A DNA stretch of 64,000 bases from Beroe forskalii (lineage: Eukaryota > Ctenophora > Nuda > Beroida > Beroidae): NCBI GenBank assembly GCA_011033025.1, contig WFMF01000641.1, positions 1-64,000 on the forward strand, written 5' to 3'. The position numbers were made by a program, and so were the translations under genes. This document shows positions 10,201 through 22,569 of the stretch, one piece after another (the stretch's first letter is position 1; the number at the start of each line of letters is the position of its first letter). The notes beneath the pieces were generated by a model. The model did not search any database, was not told where the DNA came from, and saw nothing but the letters and a program-made list of their open reading frames with translations.

Positions 10201-12146
10201 ATCCTCTGAGTGAGACGAAGCAGAACGAGATGTTGGACGGTATCCTGACACTTCATGAGGATTACAAGCTCATCACTCCCCTCCTGCCGTTCCTTAACAG
10301 CCCACCCTCCCACACTTCGGACCAGGACAGTGGGAAGGGAGATAGTCCTCCCTGTGGGGCGCCACCCCCTCTCCCTCCCAAGGGGAAGACTAAAGACCGG
10401 GGCGAGTCCCCCTCCACCTCCAGCTGCTCCGTCTCTGAGAACGGTCCCCTCCTCCCTCCCCGTAAAGGCAAACCTCCCCCAGTGGAGAACCCCAACATCC
10501 TGACAAGTTACCTGGTGGAGAGCAAGGAGGAGGCGGACTACCTCTCCTTCGAGATCGCGACCCCTGTCAAGAACCTGGTGCAGCAGTTCGAGGGAGACGA
10601 GCAGCACCCCACCTTCACCAACTGGGTCCGCTTTGACGAAGACAAAGGACGGGATTGCGATGACCGGGACCCTCTCCTCGGGATCGCCTCGCCCCCACAA
10701 CTCGACGATAAGAGGAAGTGTGCTACTTTGGGCAGTGCTGTGAAGAGCAAGGTGTCAGTCACCCGGTCAGAGCCTGGCGAGGAGTCCGTAGTGAGACGGC
10801 GGGGCAGCACCCTGGAACGAGATCATGAGAGTGTGCGCAGGAAGACCAAGTCCATGGAGGTGAAGTCTAATAACGTGGAGATGGACAGGGGCAAGAAGAA
10901 GATGGAGAGGAAGTCCTGCTACATTCCTTACTTGCAGAGGAAGGAGTCCGTAAAGAAAGAGGACGGGGGCAAGAAGAGGTACGTTCCGTACAAGATGCGG
11001 ACCGACAGCTTCGGGACCAACTCTCGTTCTGGCTCGGAGAGTTCTATGGGCGTCCTCTCGCCCCCTCCCCTTCCCCCTCGCGGGGACAAGGCTGCTCCTG
11101 GTCCGAGTGGGCGCCTCCCCACTCCATCCACCCTGAAACCTGAACCCATGATGTCCGGAGAGTCAGGAGAGGCTCTGACTCTGCCACCCCGGCGCCTGGG
11201 CTCCCTTTCCAAGAGCATGGACAACCTACCATGCAGCAACCAGGTGTCCATGAACATGGAGGGTCCGGAGACCTCAAACCCTGACTCCGTGGAGTACAGC
11301 CTCAAGAACTGGGAGCGTGCTCAGAAGAGGAAGGTCATCCAGCAGACCAAGAAGATCTGGTTCCAGCCAGACATCAGCCGTCAGGAGTCTCAAGCCACCC
11401 TGGTCACCCAGTGCCCTGGTGCCTTCATCATTCGGAGAAGCCAGACACTCCACGACTCCTTCGGTTTGACAATAAGGCTAGAAGACGGGAAGAAACACGA
11501 GGACTTCAACCTCCATCCCGGGTCTCACAAAGTCAGCAACTTCCTCATCCAACGCAAGGACAACGGCAAGTTCTTCATCAACGGCTTCGGGAGCGTTGAC
11601 TTCACGAATCTGGAGGACCTGGTGGAGTACTTCACTAACCACACCGGGGGTCTGCCGCACCCGCTGTGTGTCCCCACACAGCCCTACGCAGACCGCATAG
11701 ACAAGGTGATCCCCATGCTCCTGCGTAACGTCTCCTTCCCCGTCTACATCTTGGAGAAACGCTGCATCCGCTACCTGCCTCTAGACAGCTTCGCGGAGGA
11801 TAACGTTAAGACCCTCCTCACAGAGACACTGTCTCAGCTGGAGGCAGAGGATGTCCGGCTGATCTCAATGTCCGTCACCAAACACGGCATCTCGCTGACG
11901 GACCCGGACTGCGTGCTCTTCGACACGTACAGCATCCCGTACAAGCAGATCAAGAACTGCGAGATAGGGTCACGTGACCAGGCGATCGCGCTCCCAAACA
12001 CTCAGACACTCAAGACAGCGCCGACCTTCGGGCTCATACACAGAGACAAGGAGGGCGAGATCATATACATCGCCCTGGCAGAGTACGAGGACAAGGGACT
12101 CTCAATCACCAAAACCATCAACAAGTTTAGATCTTATCTGGTGTGA
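7123..12146 (+). CDS. Tensin-like protein (PTP-C2-SH2-PTB), visible exons 7123-7295, 7530-7619, 9445-12146
   Basis: Tensins link integrin tails and actin at focal adhesions and recruit phosphotyrosine partners. The domain order here is the tensin order: PTEN-like phosphatase, C2, a long proline-rich linker, SH2, then C-terminal PTB. All visible junctions are GT-AG with matching phase. The first visible exon opens at the residues equivalent to YVTERIIAVSFP of vertebrate tensins, so only a short N-terminus is missing. The P-loop reads [10 protein letters not shown], with catalytic Cys and Arg present. Two single-base frame breaks interrupt the reading, at the G5 run 7166-7170 and near 10149-10152; with both healed the product is roughly 990 residues plus the N-terminus. 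Coding sequence is clearly GC-richer than its surroundings. A pseudogene is possible but unlikely, given 664 uninterrupted downstream codons with conserved domains. Confidence 0.9.
7296..7440 (+). repeat. Tandem copies of the tensin exon donor site
   Basis: The exon end AAGAACCAG|GTCAGTTGG (7287-7304) is repeated in the following intron at about 7346-7362 and 7407-7424. Each copy is followed by a diverged version of the same TGAGCTTATAA / AAGAGATTG text. The period is roughly 60 bp. All three copies keep CAG|GTCAG, so there are three candidate 5' splice sites in a row. Only the first leaves the frame in phase with the exon at 7530. Confidence 0.85.
7530..7619 (+). CDS. Tensin exon: middle of the PTP domain
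   Basis: Ninety bases, 30 codons, from [20 protein letters not shown] to SWLRQ, between TAACCTCAG and CAG|GTACAG. It matches tensin [20 protein letters not shown]. The WPD-loop residues W-P-D are present. Phase is 0 at both ends, so it joins directly to the P-loop exon at 9445. Confidence 0.93.
8251..9432 (+). repeat. ~21-bp pyrimidine-rich minisatellite in the tensin intron
   Basis: About 55 imperfect copies of a unit close to CACGCTAACCCCTCACTTCT fill most of the intron before the exon at 9445. Each unit holds GCTAAC, which resembles a branch point, and a pyrimidine run. The array stops a few bases before the real acceptor CACCCTCCGTCAG, so it may have grown from the branch point and polypyrimidine tract of that acceptor. 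The long ORFs across it on both strands are repeat artefacts. Confidence 0.9.
9445..10152 (+). CDS. Tensin exon, first part: P-loop and C2 domain
   Basis: This part starts after CTCCGTCAG with [20 protein letters not shown]; the catalytic-type Cys codon is at 9472-9474 and the Arg codon at 9490-9492. It continues with [19 protein letters not shown] and [14 protein letters not shown], which match tensin, then a C2 domain up to DDRFPEDG and a short acidic tail. Vertebrate tensin-1 has Asn in place of the catalytic Cys, so this protein keeps a residue that several relatives lost. The frame ends at TGA 10150-10152, overlapping the ATG that opens the next frame. Confidence 0.92.
   Translation, partial: DPHHVIVCHCKGGKGRTGVVIAAYIQFSNRYLTAEEALGKFADKRFYDESLGGVTQPSQRRIVHYFSSLIKNEIQLENRQVILNTVILFGCPQIDGKHGAKICFCIYEGFKLIHTTKVYGVTPDREHVYISLDNVKVQSDVMIKAFHIGKTGKTCILRTQFHTAFIKGDYNMVFRKKDIDIACRDDRFPEDGVLQVIFKPQASVVTDNSDRIAHTALVTDQQEAKEIEEMTKEIS
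10152..12146 (+). CDS. Tensin exon, second part: proline-rich linker, SH2 and PTB
   Basis: There are 664 codons in the frame beginning [14 protein letters not shown]. Residues 1-400 are low-complexity, rich in Pro, Ser and Lys, with class II SH3-ligand motifs PPPLPPK (71-77) and PPPLPPR (304-310). An SH2 domain covers about 402-507; its FLVR motif is FIIR at 425-428, keeping the phosphotyrosine-binding Arg. A PTB domain covers about 527-664 and ends close to the C-terminus, as in tensins. This frame is shifted relative to 9445-10152. One added C at TCC|TGATG would join the two as ..EISLMSFD.., so I read it as one exon with an indel. The alternative is true reinitiation at TGATG. Confidence 0.9.
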   Translation: MSFDSDYADFSSFFSDNPLSETKQNEMLDGILTLHEDYKLITPLLPFLNSPPSHTSDQDSGKGDSPPCGAPPPLPPKGKTKDRGESPSTSSCSVSENGPLLPPRKGKPPPVENPNILTSYLVESKEEADYLSFEIATPVKNLVQQFEGDEQHPTFTNWVRFDEDKGRDCDDRDPLLGIASPPQLDDKRKCATLGSAVKSKVSVTRSEPGEESVVRRRGSTLERDHESVRRKTKSMEVKSNNVEMDRGKKKMERKSCYIPYLQRKESVKKEDGGKKRYVPYKMRTDSFGTNSRSGSESSMGVLSPPPLPPRGDKAAPGPSGRLPTPSTLKPEPMMSGESGEALTLPPRRLGSLSKSMDNLPCSNQVSMNMEGPETSNPDSVEYSLKNWERAQKRKVIQQTKKIWFQPDISRQESQATLVTQCPGAFIIRRSQTLHDSFGLTIRLEDGKKHEDFNLHPGSHKVSNFLIQRKDNGKFFINGFGSVDFTNLEDLVEYFTNHTGGLPHPLCVPTQPYADRIDKVIPMLLRNVSFPVYILEKRCIRYLPLDSFAEDNVKTLLTETLSQLEAEDVRLISMSVTKHGISLTDPDCVLFDTYSIPYKQIKNCEIGSRDQAIALPNTQTLKTAPTFGLIHRDKEGEIIYIALAEYEDKGLSITKTINKFRSYLV

Positions 12147-12177
12147 TAGTATTTGCATCGTATGTGATTTGAATGAT

Positions 12178-12183
12178 AATAAA
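12178..12183 (+). terminator. Polyadenylation signal of the tensin gene
   Basis: AATAAA lies 32 bases after the tensin stop codon. It fits a very short 3'UTR. Confidence 0.7.
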
Positions 12184-12199
12184 CTCAAGCTTTTTATCC

Positions 12200-14650
12200 T
12201 CTGGTGATCATGTGAAGATGAGTTCGATTGTTTTTAAAATCGTTATCTAACATGTTTTCCACCTGTATTATTCATTTTTATTTGTATAGATACTAATGGG
12301 TGTAATATATTAAACCGATCTATGTTATTTTCTGATTATATAGTTAAAACAATAATTGCATGATCTTCATAATTCCTATACAGTTTCTGCCCTGTTATAA
12401 TCGGTCGTTTCATGTTGCTTCTGTAACATACAGATTGAACAGATTAAAGTTGCATAAATTTAAGGCATCTGTCTCAAATCAGCGAAATGAAACATTCTGT
12501 CTTTTCATCATTTAGATTTATCAATGAACATTATTATTGCAAAATATCTAAAATGTTTTACTATGAAAAACTTCCAAAATTATTTGAAAATCAAGTCGTA
12601 CAAAAATTAAGCAAGCATGACGTGACTAAGCACAAAGAAATTAAGCGCTTTTTGAGGCATTGGTGCTTAAATTTCTGAGTGCTCAATTTCCTGCTATAAG
12701 GTATATCACAAATGTGACTCAAAATTTGTGCGTTGTAAGTTACGGAGGCATTTGTGCTGGTCAATGCATAGATTTTTTCTTGAAAAGTTGATGCAGAGGT
12801 TTTCTCAATTTGAGTCCGTTTGGATATCACATTTCACTTCCCTTTGGCGTGACCCTATTATTTTGTAAATAAAACTTTCGGCTATTGTGATAATTTTCTT
12901 TCGATCTACTCATTAAAACTCCCTATAGATTCTGTCAATTATTAAATTCTTTACACAATGGAAAAGCCGCGTGTGGTGCACTTTGTGCCGCACAATCACC
13001 CTGCCTAACTGATGACCCGTTTTTAGCCCAGACTCCCAGAGCATCTCTGATCTTTTTGGCCTTGAATTATTATTAAAGTCATGAAATTTGCCTGTGTGGT
13101 GAATGTATGAACTATGAATGATCTTAAATTGTAAACGAATTTGCATAAATGTCCATATTCATACATTTATTTCAAAATTTATTCAGAAACACAGAGGCAT
13201 GAGTTGATCGAATCACTGCAATTTTGTACTGTGTTTTGTAGATTAAGATACATACAATTGCACAGTGTCCAAGTTTTAATCAGTTTATTAATGTCACGAA
13301 CCCTAATAATTACCACTAATATCACTTAAATATCATTTCTTATATCAAATATTAGCAAATATTAGACGATTGATAAATATGATAAACTCCCGTATTTTTA
13401 TCATTGGAGGGCATCGTTTTTATTCGAGTGTGCCGTGATGTATTACCAATGTATGTTTTGGAATTTTTACGTTTGAATACTATGGGATTAAAGTTTTACA
13501 CGATTTAGTTTTTTTGAAATAAATTTAAAACCCTTTAAAATACTTTGATTTATTATCATTAGATGCAAAAAATTGCATGATTCTTAATGTGCTAAAATGG
13601 TGCTTTTTACAATAACAAAATTATTGTAAAATTATCTGATAATTTATTGTACTATGTTTTTCATGTAACAATTACTTACAATAAGAACGGTTAATCAATT
13701 TGATTTAAATCTCAAGTTAAATTTTACTGATGGTTGAGTCACTGATCCGTTGGGTGGTTCCAATAATACGTAGTTCATTAGACCACAAATTATATGAGTA
13801 TATGGACGGATCAGACTACAGCAATTCTGTACTGTAGTCTGTAGATTATAATATCCTACCTTTGATATCATCATTCATTCATAGTCCTTTCTGTCATTTT
13901 TTGCAAGCTTTACATTGCACAGATCATATTGGCAACAGGAATAACCATGGCAGTAAAAGTGTACAAATCAAAGTACACAAGATCATAAAATATATACACA
14001 TTATACAAATACATGGGATACACATACATTTGACATTCCAGCGTGAACTATCAACTACTCGAGCATACTATCTTGTAATGTGACATTCTCTCACATACTT
14101 ACTTCGCTTGAGAGTGTCAATAAAACATAATATGTAATTCATGTTTTGACTGGCACACTGAATACCATGGCACGCTGAACATCATGGCACATACCAAGTT
14201 GACTGGCACATTCTGAATGCGATGAAACTTACCGAATATTATGGAACATAATCTGTTCCATAATTTACCATAATGTTCTAGAGAATGGTCTGCGTTCCTG
14301 TGCCGCAGTCCATTTCATAACATATTTTCGTAACATATTTTCGTAACTGAAGAGTTATTTGACACATTCCCACTTCCCACACTTATTATGACTCCTGCGG
14401 TAGCACGTAATTACATACTTGCTACATTTCTTGGAAGGTACAGTTCTGACTTCTGAAACCCAACAAATGATTTGAATCCCGTCGACGGACGTTATAACGT
14501 TACTATAATCTGTGGTGTTAAGTCACAGAATGGCTTTATAAGGGGGCTAATGATCAGTAATATACAGAATTATATCATCAGTGAATTTTTGAGCACTTTT
14601 GTCCGCTCACCACCCTGGGCAGTGGTCTTACTGCTATGTGATCTTCGTTA
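12200..14650. other. AT-rich intergenic region
   Basis: Strongly AT-rich, with many short stop-limited ORFs and no splice-framed exon that I can recognise. No feature beyond poly-A/T runs. Confidence 0.6.
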
Positions 14651-14651
14651 A

Positions 14652-15191
14652 GGGAGCCGTCACATATTACGTCATCACTCGGCCCGGGGGAGGGGGTTTT
14701 CAAATGCTGACAGGTGATGACAGGGGGGAGGGAGGGGGTTTGAGGCTTGCTGAAGTCAGCAAAAATTTAGAATTTTTGAAATCCTTAGGGTACAATTTCC
14801 AAACTTTTTCGTTCACAATATTTTGTTTTGGAGTACCCATTTCATTTCTGCAATATGATATCTATATTTACAAACTAACTGGGCACGTTACAGGCTATTT
14901 AATGATTAAATGTGGTTCGTCTATAACATTTAGAAACAAATTTTGCTTGTTTATAACGAATTTAACAATATGAATCACACCACACGTACATGATTGATAA
15001 TTCATGTATGTTGTTTTGATTCCAAATAGTCAAATAATCAAAATTTGTTTTGAAAAAGGAGGGGGGTTTGGTCAATGATGACGTCAGCATGGGGGAGGGG
15101 GTCAGCCAATGATGACAAGTGATGACAGACGGGGGGGGGGAGGGGGTTGAAAATGGGCAAAAAAGTGATGACGTAATATGTGACGGCTCCC
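14652..15191. mobile_element. MITE with perfect 28-bp terminal inverted repeats
   Basis: The left end begins GGGAGCCGTCACATATTACG (14652) and the right end (15164-15191) is its exact reverse complement over 28 bp. Next to each end is a G-rich block of GGGGGAGGGGGT type containing TGATGAC motifs, so the arms continue imperfectly inward for about 100 bp. The middle is AT-rich and no transposase is encoded. This fits a ~540-bp non-autonomous DNA transposon. I see no clear target-site duplication. Confidence 0.85.
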
Positions 15192-15849
15192 TCAAAAGCA
15201 GGAATATTGTTGTCCCACTACTCCAGATATATGGAAACATTTTCCTGAGGTAAAATAGCTTGGCCTCCAGGCCCTTTTTACCACCTTTTTGAGGAGTTGC
15301 TCTTCGCTGATGACCACACCTACGGGTTGAAAACGTAGTAGGCTTCCCCTATTGTGCTATTGATGGAATATCAAATAACCATTCAGATAGGTTGTGTGAA
15401 CATGAAATTTGCTGTCTTGATTGTTTTCAGGCACATTGTAGCCCTTTCTGAGCCGCCAAAAAGCCACCTAGTCTTACCTTCAATTATGTTGAATTTCCAG
15501 CCGCTGTCAAAATTAGACCTCAAAGTTCATTTTCGTTGATGTTTTCTCTCTGAACAGAGTTGGAGTTTGTGACAAAACAACCTATGCGAAAATTAATTAC
15601 ATAATATACGTATTTATTGTTATTAAGCGCTTTGTGGCCCAGAATGTATGTCAACATTTTGCCAAAATTCAGTTTTTATTCGGTGAAACAAGTAGTAAGG
15701 GTCTTATGTGCCCAGAACTGTAACCAACTGTGAACTAAATAGTATAGTCGGTTTGAGAACGTTTTTCGGTAGTTCATAGGCCATAGATGCACCAGAAAAA
15801 AACTAACCAACTTCTGAGTTGGGCAACCCCCTTTTTTGGACCCCTTTTC

Positions 15850-16590
15850 TTTCAAAATGGGGCAAAAACTTTGAATGGCAATATCTCAGCTTCTGATTGA
15901 GATACGAAGCCAATGAATACACCAAACTATGCAGAATAAGCATATTATGGGGGGCAGAGCATAGTTTCTAGGTCGAAACCCCTTTAGTTTTCGAGTTATG
16001 GACGAAAAACCCCTTTTTAGCCCTACGTGTATGACAAAAATTACCCCTTTTCAAGTAATGAGAACAGAAGATCGTAGAGACCTCAATGAGTACACTAGGG
16101 TATGAAGAATGAGCACATTATGGGGGGTAGAGCATAGTTTCTATGTCGAAACCCCTTTAGTTTTCGAGTTATGGACGAAAAACCCCTTTTTAGCCCTACG
16201 CGTATGACCAAAATTGCCCCTTTTCAATAAATGAGAACAGAAGATCGTAGAGACCTCAACAAGTACACTAGGGTATGCAGAATGAGCACATTATGGTAGA
16301 GCATAGTTCTAAGTTGTAACCCCTTTAGTTTTCGAGTTATGAACGAAAAACGCCTTTTTAGGCATACGTGTATGACCATAATTGCACCTTTTCAATGAAT
16401 GAGAACAGAAGATCGTAGAGACCACAACAAGTACACTAGAGTACGCAGAATGAGCACATTATAGCATTATGGGGGGTAGAGCATAGTTTCAATGTCTTTA
16501 CCCCTTTCGTTTTCGAGTTATAGACGAAAAACCCCAATTTAGCCTTATGCGTATTACCAAAATTGTCCCTTTTCAACAAATGAGAAGAAC
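15850..16590 (+). repeat. ~173-bp satellite, about four copies
   Basis: The phrases CATTATGGGGGGTAGAGCAT, CCCTTTAGTTTTCGAGTTAT and GAACAGAAGATCGTAGAGAC recur at about 15945, 16115, 16288 and 16465. Similarity is high between the second and third copies and lower in the outer ones. No coding potential. Confidence 0.85.
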
Positions 16591-16683
16591 CGTAAAACTT
16601 GTAAAACTTCAGACAAATTGGACCTGGTCCTTTATTTCAACAGCATCAGGAATATCGTCAAGATTGAACTAACATCGCCAGGG

Positions 16684-16915
16684 GGGGTCAGTGGTGTAGT
16701 GGTATCGATTTTTGCACGGGATCGAAAGATCCTGAGATCGAATCCCTGGCCAGCATCACTGAGCTAAGGGTGAGAGATTTTTCTCGAGCCTATGCAGCTC
16801 GATGGTTTACTCAGCCGAGCGCACAGGAAACTGTGCGGGAGGGTAAATGAGTAAGCTGGCCATTGCAGTCTCGAGCGAAGTCTCGGGCAAATAAAGTATG
16901 GATTTCACTTCCTGT
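16684..16915 (+). mobile_element. tRNA-derived SINE, copy 1
   Basis: Box A TGGTGTAGTGG (16692-16702) and box B GATCGAATC (16736-16744) match the RNA polymerase III internal promoter consensus at the usual spacing. The tRNA-like head leads into a body (CTCGAGCCTATGCAGCTCG..., ACAGGAAACTGTGCGGGAGG) that is shared with a second copy at 51530-51830. The tail ends GGCAAATAAAGTATGGATTT. It is not a functional tRNA: the cloverleaf is not intact. Confidence 0.85.
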
Positions 16916-19900
16916 ACAGCAGTTGGAATAGAAGTAAAACCTTCAAGATGAAAAAGCAGAGAAAAATGACGGAGCATCGCCATCAAAAAATCTAAGTACG
17001 AGAAGCTAGCGGAAAATATTCATGAGGCTGGCACATGAAAGCCATTGACCTACTTACCGTAGAAGTTGGGACCAGAGGAGCATAGGGTATGTGGCAAAAC
17101 GGACAAACTATTTCTATAGGAAGCTTGGGCTGTCTTATCAGGATGGAAACAAGCTGTCAGAAAGATTCTCAAGGCTAACAATGCGGTGTTCCCATTTCAT
17201 CTGGCTGCAACACAGTGACCTGTGCATGACAAATATTCAGCGAAAGGGAAATTATGGCACTTGACAAGCGATACCCCATCAATTTTTCCTTCCCCAACAA
17301 ATTATTGTTAAAAATACAAAAAGGAAATTAGGTATGATTAGAAATGGAGAAGTTTTGAAAGTTTACTATTTTGATAAGCAAGATTTATACAATTTTCAAA
17401 GCACAATAGAATTACTGTTATTTCTGATGAAAGCCCAGGAAATATGCTCGTAAAATTTAAAATAGATGTTCTCACTTTGGAGGGAGATTGAGTACGTCAA
17501 CAATGAAACCATCAAATAGAGTTGCATAGCAACCCAAATGAGCGCGCGCAATTGGAAATTGTGCGCGCTTATCTACTCCGCAAGATTTACGTTTTCATCG
17601 TTCAATTCTTGTTGCATTTTGCGCGGCTCAGTGGCTTCAATATCAGGCGCGCTCGCTGCGGAAAATAAAATGTTTGAACCAACCGTTGCTGAATGCGACA
17701 CACAACAAAATATATTTTGTGATTCATAAGCTTGCACTTGAACTTCAAGTTGAAGAAAAATCACTCATTTTTGAAAAGTAGTTGGACATACACTGGACAG
17801 ATTTAACAACAGGCTCCAGATAGGATTAATTTCAAAAGTTTAGGACAAGTTCACACATTGGGATCACTGATATAAAGGATCACTGATACATAAAAATGCG
17901 TAGAACGTTATCCTATAACTGCAAGTCACAACATCTCAATCCTCCATCGCTGATTGGGACAAGCATGATTTGACGATGCACTACTTGTCATTACGAGGTA
18001 GTTCAAGATTTCGAGCCTCGAGAGAAAAGAAGCTACAAGACAATATAGGGATGTTTTGAATTAAAAATAAATTATCCGGGAGACACATGATCGAACAAGA
18101 TTTAAAAAAGTGGTTCATCATTTTTAAAAAATTGTATTGGTTTACCAACAAGCCCGTTTGACATTGACCCATCATCGTACTACTACAAGTTAGCGTTAAC
18201 TCGCGAACTGATTGGTCAATGTTATGAAGATGGGGGATGTCTAAACGTCTGAGATGTTAAAAATGTTCAACTTACATGAGGGCAATTAAAGTTCACTTAT
18301 AACCGATACCGAAAGGAGATTTGATCAATAATGCCGCAATGCCGCATCAGGTTTTCATTGAGAAAATATTCTTTCAACGGAAAAAGTACGGAAAAGGTCT
18401 GTTCTGGAAATGGCCTCGAAAAAATGGAGAAACTTAAACTAATTAACGCAGTGTACAATTACGAAAATATATCTCTAACGAAATTCATCAAGTCTATCGT
18501 AAAAGCGGCAAGTGACAAAATAAGGTTGGTGACGTCATTAATTTACCACTCGAAACCATGACAACGAAGTCTCTCTGAACCGCCTATAATTCAAACACAA
18601 CTTTACAAAATATTCCTTCAAATATATGCCGATATATCATTATTTATTTTTTCAAATTTACCACCTAAATTACATCGAATATTTTCTGCTGTAAACGGGG
18701 AGGTAGAAATTTTAAAATATTACACGGCAACGACACCACGTCATCAATTTGTGTTTATTAACCGTGGTTTGGGTATCATCGCACTGATACAGATATAAAG
18801 CGAGCAGATAAGATGGATAATTGAATAATTCCCGGTGTGAATTTCGGAATCATCCGATCAGAGATGTGAAGGGCGAGATACGAATGTGTGCTTATTTTCA
18901 AGAAATTGTCGGATGGTTTACAGCGCTGAGGACTTTTTGAAGCAAGAAAGTTGTTTCCCATGTAAAACCAAAAGTGTCAACGTTGAAGCAACAGAGTGTG
19001 AACTGGATATCGAATAACATATCATGAAACTTTCAATGGGGTGGAAAATGAAAGATAGATATGGAACCATTCCCTGGAGGCCTGTTATGACACATTTAAA
19101 AGATCACAAATGATAAATTCACAAAATCACAAAAATTCTGAGGCATTGTATTGACGCAGTTCCCTGTTAAAAACCATGACAAACGGTAGCAGTAAAATAG
19201 TGTGCAAATGTGAAAACTGCAGAACACCTTAGGCAACTGCGGGGCTCACCTCGCAACTGCGGGACAACTTAGGTAACTGTGGGACAAGTTAGGTAACTGT
19301 GGGAAACACAAGGTAACTGTGGGAAACACCAAACAAATGTTGGGACTGTCAGAAAGCCTCCCAAAAGACGCAAAGTGGAGTGACACACTGATAATTGATC
19401 TAAGTCTTACGCCTCGGGTAGAATTTCAAATATGTGTCCGCGATTATATCAAAGTGTGTACCACTACAAGTACCATTAGTATACATTATACGCTGATACA
19501 AGGATACAGCGTGATGTCATCATGTCACCATTGTTCACCGTGATTATGAAGTAATCAATAACCGCTGATTAAGAGTGGATGTTCTATGGCTTAATGGGGC
19601 AGTTTAACCAGCCTCGATTAGTAAAGGAAATACTATGCCATCCAACCCAATCAAATCAATCTAAGACTTTTAGTATTATCAGCGTATCAACAAGCCCCTT
19701 TGAAATTGACTAGTCAACAATATTTCAGAGTATATGGGTAACTTTATCCGCTAGTGAGATATATTTGGAACGAAAGAAGGAATATCATACATGCAAAATG
19801 AGGAAATTAATTACCATTTTAATTTGAAACCATCTGATGAATGGTGGAGTATCGGGGGACAAATTGAATTATTCGGTGCCGATTTTAGGTATTTAACAGA

Positions 19901-22560
19901 CAGCAGTGTCGGCAGGTACAGGGAAAAAAGGGTTCCTAAAATCGTCATCATTTCAACATTCTAAATCATGATAATGAAATCACTCTCAACTCTCTAATCT
20001 ATAAAAGTTGCCGGTGTATACTGTATATTCATCGACCATGAACCAATATCCAACCTCTGCTACAACACGCGTGCAGTTTGCAAACATATCCAATCACGTG
20101 ACCGATAAGGAGATCACGTGACCAATAAGGAGATCACGTGACTTGAAACTGATAAGATATTCATATTAAAACGCATGGACAAATATGCGACTGGGGTACT
20201 AGGGGCGATTCAAAAAGTGAGACAAAGCTCGATAAGTCACTCCGAAGCTCAAATCAAAATAAAACCATAGGGCATAATCAGGTCAGCATTACGAGGTATT
20301 TGTCAACCGCACAGGACAGCGTCATACATACGAGAAAATGCAAAAAACATATAATAATACGAAAAACACGGATTAATATAAAAACACATCAATTGGAGAG
20401 GGAAAGGATCAGGAATGTTTAAAATGACAACACTGACAGGTCACAACTGACAGCCTCACAGAAGTTCAAAAAATAATTTGCGCATGGCTGAATGATGGCC
20501 AGAAGATAAGTGAATTGGAAAGATTGAAAGGAATCGGATTTAACAGATCAAAGATAATCCGAATCGTTAACAATATTATAGGCTAAAGTCAGTAGGAACT
20601 TGCAAGTAAAACAAACAAAAAAGTAAAAACAAACAAAACAGCAAAAGCGATGGAACAAAACAGAAGAAAAACCGGAAACATCAACTGTTTGAACTTTTGG
20701 AATATAAACAGCTAACCACTTAAATTGATAACAATGACGTCACTATTTCACCTTAGAAATGAGAAAATCACAGAAGTAAGCTGGAACTACAGTAAAAACA
20801 AACGTACCAAGGGATAGTCCTACGAAGTCCAAGTTACCAGACTGAACTAGGATTTCAATATACCCGCTAACTATGTACACATTACACTATATACACCTCT
20901 AGCAATAGACACCTATGACGTCATCAATAGACCATTCTTACCCATAATAATCACGTCATCTCCCCGCGCTTATTTTTCCTATGCACCCCCTTGATATGTG
21001 CCCCAGTCGATAAACAGACACCTATGTTGCACCAATAGACCATTCTAACCCCTGATAATCACATCACTTTCCTCGCGCCTATTTTTCACATGCAACCCCC
21101 TTGATATATGTCTCCTCGGTCCTAAGTCAATGTGTATCCTAATATGCAGAGGAGAAGGGTTAATTTGATTAGCCGGACTTCCGTAACGTGAACTTGAGGA
21201 ATATATCCCATGTTTTCCAACAATTTACAATGTTTTATCCCCCACCGCAAACAATTTACTTGTGCTAACAACAGCAATTTACCTGTGTGTATGTCTTTGT
21301 CTGTCTGTGTGTGTCCTTGTCTGTCTCGACTGGCGTCAGGCGGGCGCCAAGGGAGGGGAAAGAGCGGTGTCAAAACTCAAAGAGCTATCAAGAGCTTAAA
21401 GTGCCCACGGAGCGATATAAGGGTGGCAAATGGCACTACCGATATGACTGGTATTCAGAATGGCATTGTCCAAATATGCCACCTCATCCCGGTTACTCGT
21501 ACCACAATCGTCTTTTGTGTGTTTCAGGGTACGGTACCGTAACTGGTTCTTTTTGTCGCACATCGGGACTGTCTGCACCCAGAGAGCAAGTGTCGCTGAG
21601 TCTGTCTGGGACACTCTCCTGTAATTGGAGATAAGTGTTCACAATTAATTAACCAGATATCTATTGCGTAATTCAGAATCCGGGGAAAAATAGCCAGAAA
21701 TACTCAGGATCACGCAGGTCGTGCTCGAAAATAGGCGGTGAAGATTTACGTCATTATCATGTGTTAAAATGATGAATCGAAGACAAAAATATCGCCTATT
21801 TTTAGACCGCTGCGTCATGATACGAATCCATATATTTCTGTGAGTATTTATATCGTTTAGTCCGAACATTAGTCCCACTCAGATCACTGTTTGTCTGGAA
21901 AGTAGACAAGTACCCCACATCATATGGATACAAAAAGGGAAACGAAATTATTTCCGAGGAAAAAGAAATTTTCAGTTGAAATAACCCGCATTTCTCAGCA
22001 GATTGATTGTCAGAGGGGATGCCAATTAATTCCGGAAATTTGGTAAACTCTCGATTAGTCAATAATTTTACTTACTATAAAGCTATAACTATACAATAAA
22101 ACCAGAACTTGTAAATTCTCTTCATCTCAGTTTTCAGTCTCATGTGAGATCGGTGTCGTGTCTGGACATTCTGGATCTTATCCTTGATGAAGATCTGCAG
22201 CCAGTCTGCTCTCTCCCATGCTCACTGTTCAAACATACTCCATTTCATGGGCTATCCTAGGGAGGTATTGAGATTTAAATTTATCATTTAAAAGAATCGA
22301 AATTAGATCCAATTACCGTGCAGTTGAATTGATCCTATCATTTTGAAAGAATTCTTCTGTCATTCAATTAAATAACTCTTAGGAGAGTGAAAAATAACAG
22401 AAAATTTATGCAGCGGCTGTTATTCCAAAAAGTAGCCAAATATACCAGACCTTTATGGAGATCATAAGGATCATAATCGGTGGAAACAAGTGAAATTGAG
22501 CAAATTTATTAATGATTACAATTTTATTAGAACATGATCTCGAATTATATCAATAGACAC
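16916..22560. other. Intergenic region, no gene recognised
   Basis: The ORFs are short and lack family resemblance or credible splice context. The region holds several copies of the dispersed TGACGTCA-bounded element (18530, 20735, about 20918) and a duplicated GATCACGTGACC motif near 20095-20130. A low-complexity stretch with CAACTGCGGGACAACTTAGG-type repeats lies at about 19220-19330. Confidence 0.55.
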
Positions 22561-22569
22561 TTCAAATAT

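Noticed and set aside
9592-11305. Several minus-strand ORFs of 78-219 codons
   Set aside because: They are shadows of the GC-rich tensin exon on the plus strand, without domain similarity.
16684-16760. A tRNA gene
   Set aside because: Boxes A and B are present but the cloverleaf arms are not intact and the body continues as a shared SINE sequence found again at 51530.
21122-21634. Overlapping ORFs of 72-115 codons
   Set aside because: Low-complexity GTCTGTCTGTGTGTGTCC text and no consistent frame or splice sites; nothing resembles a known family.
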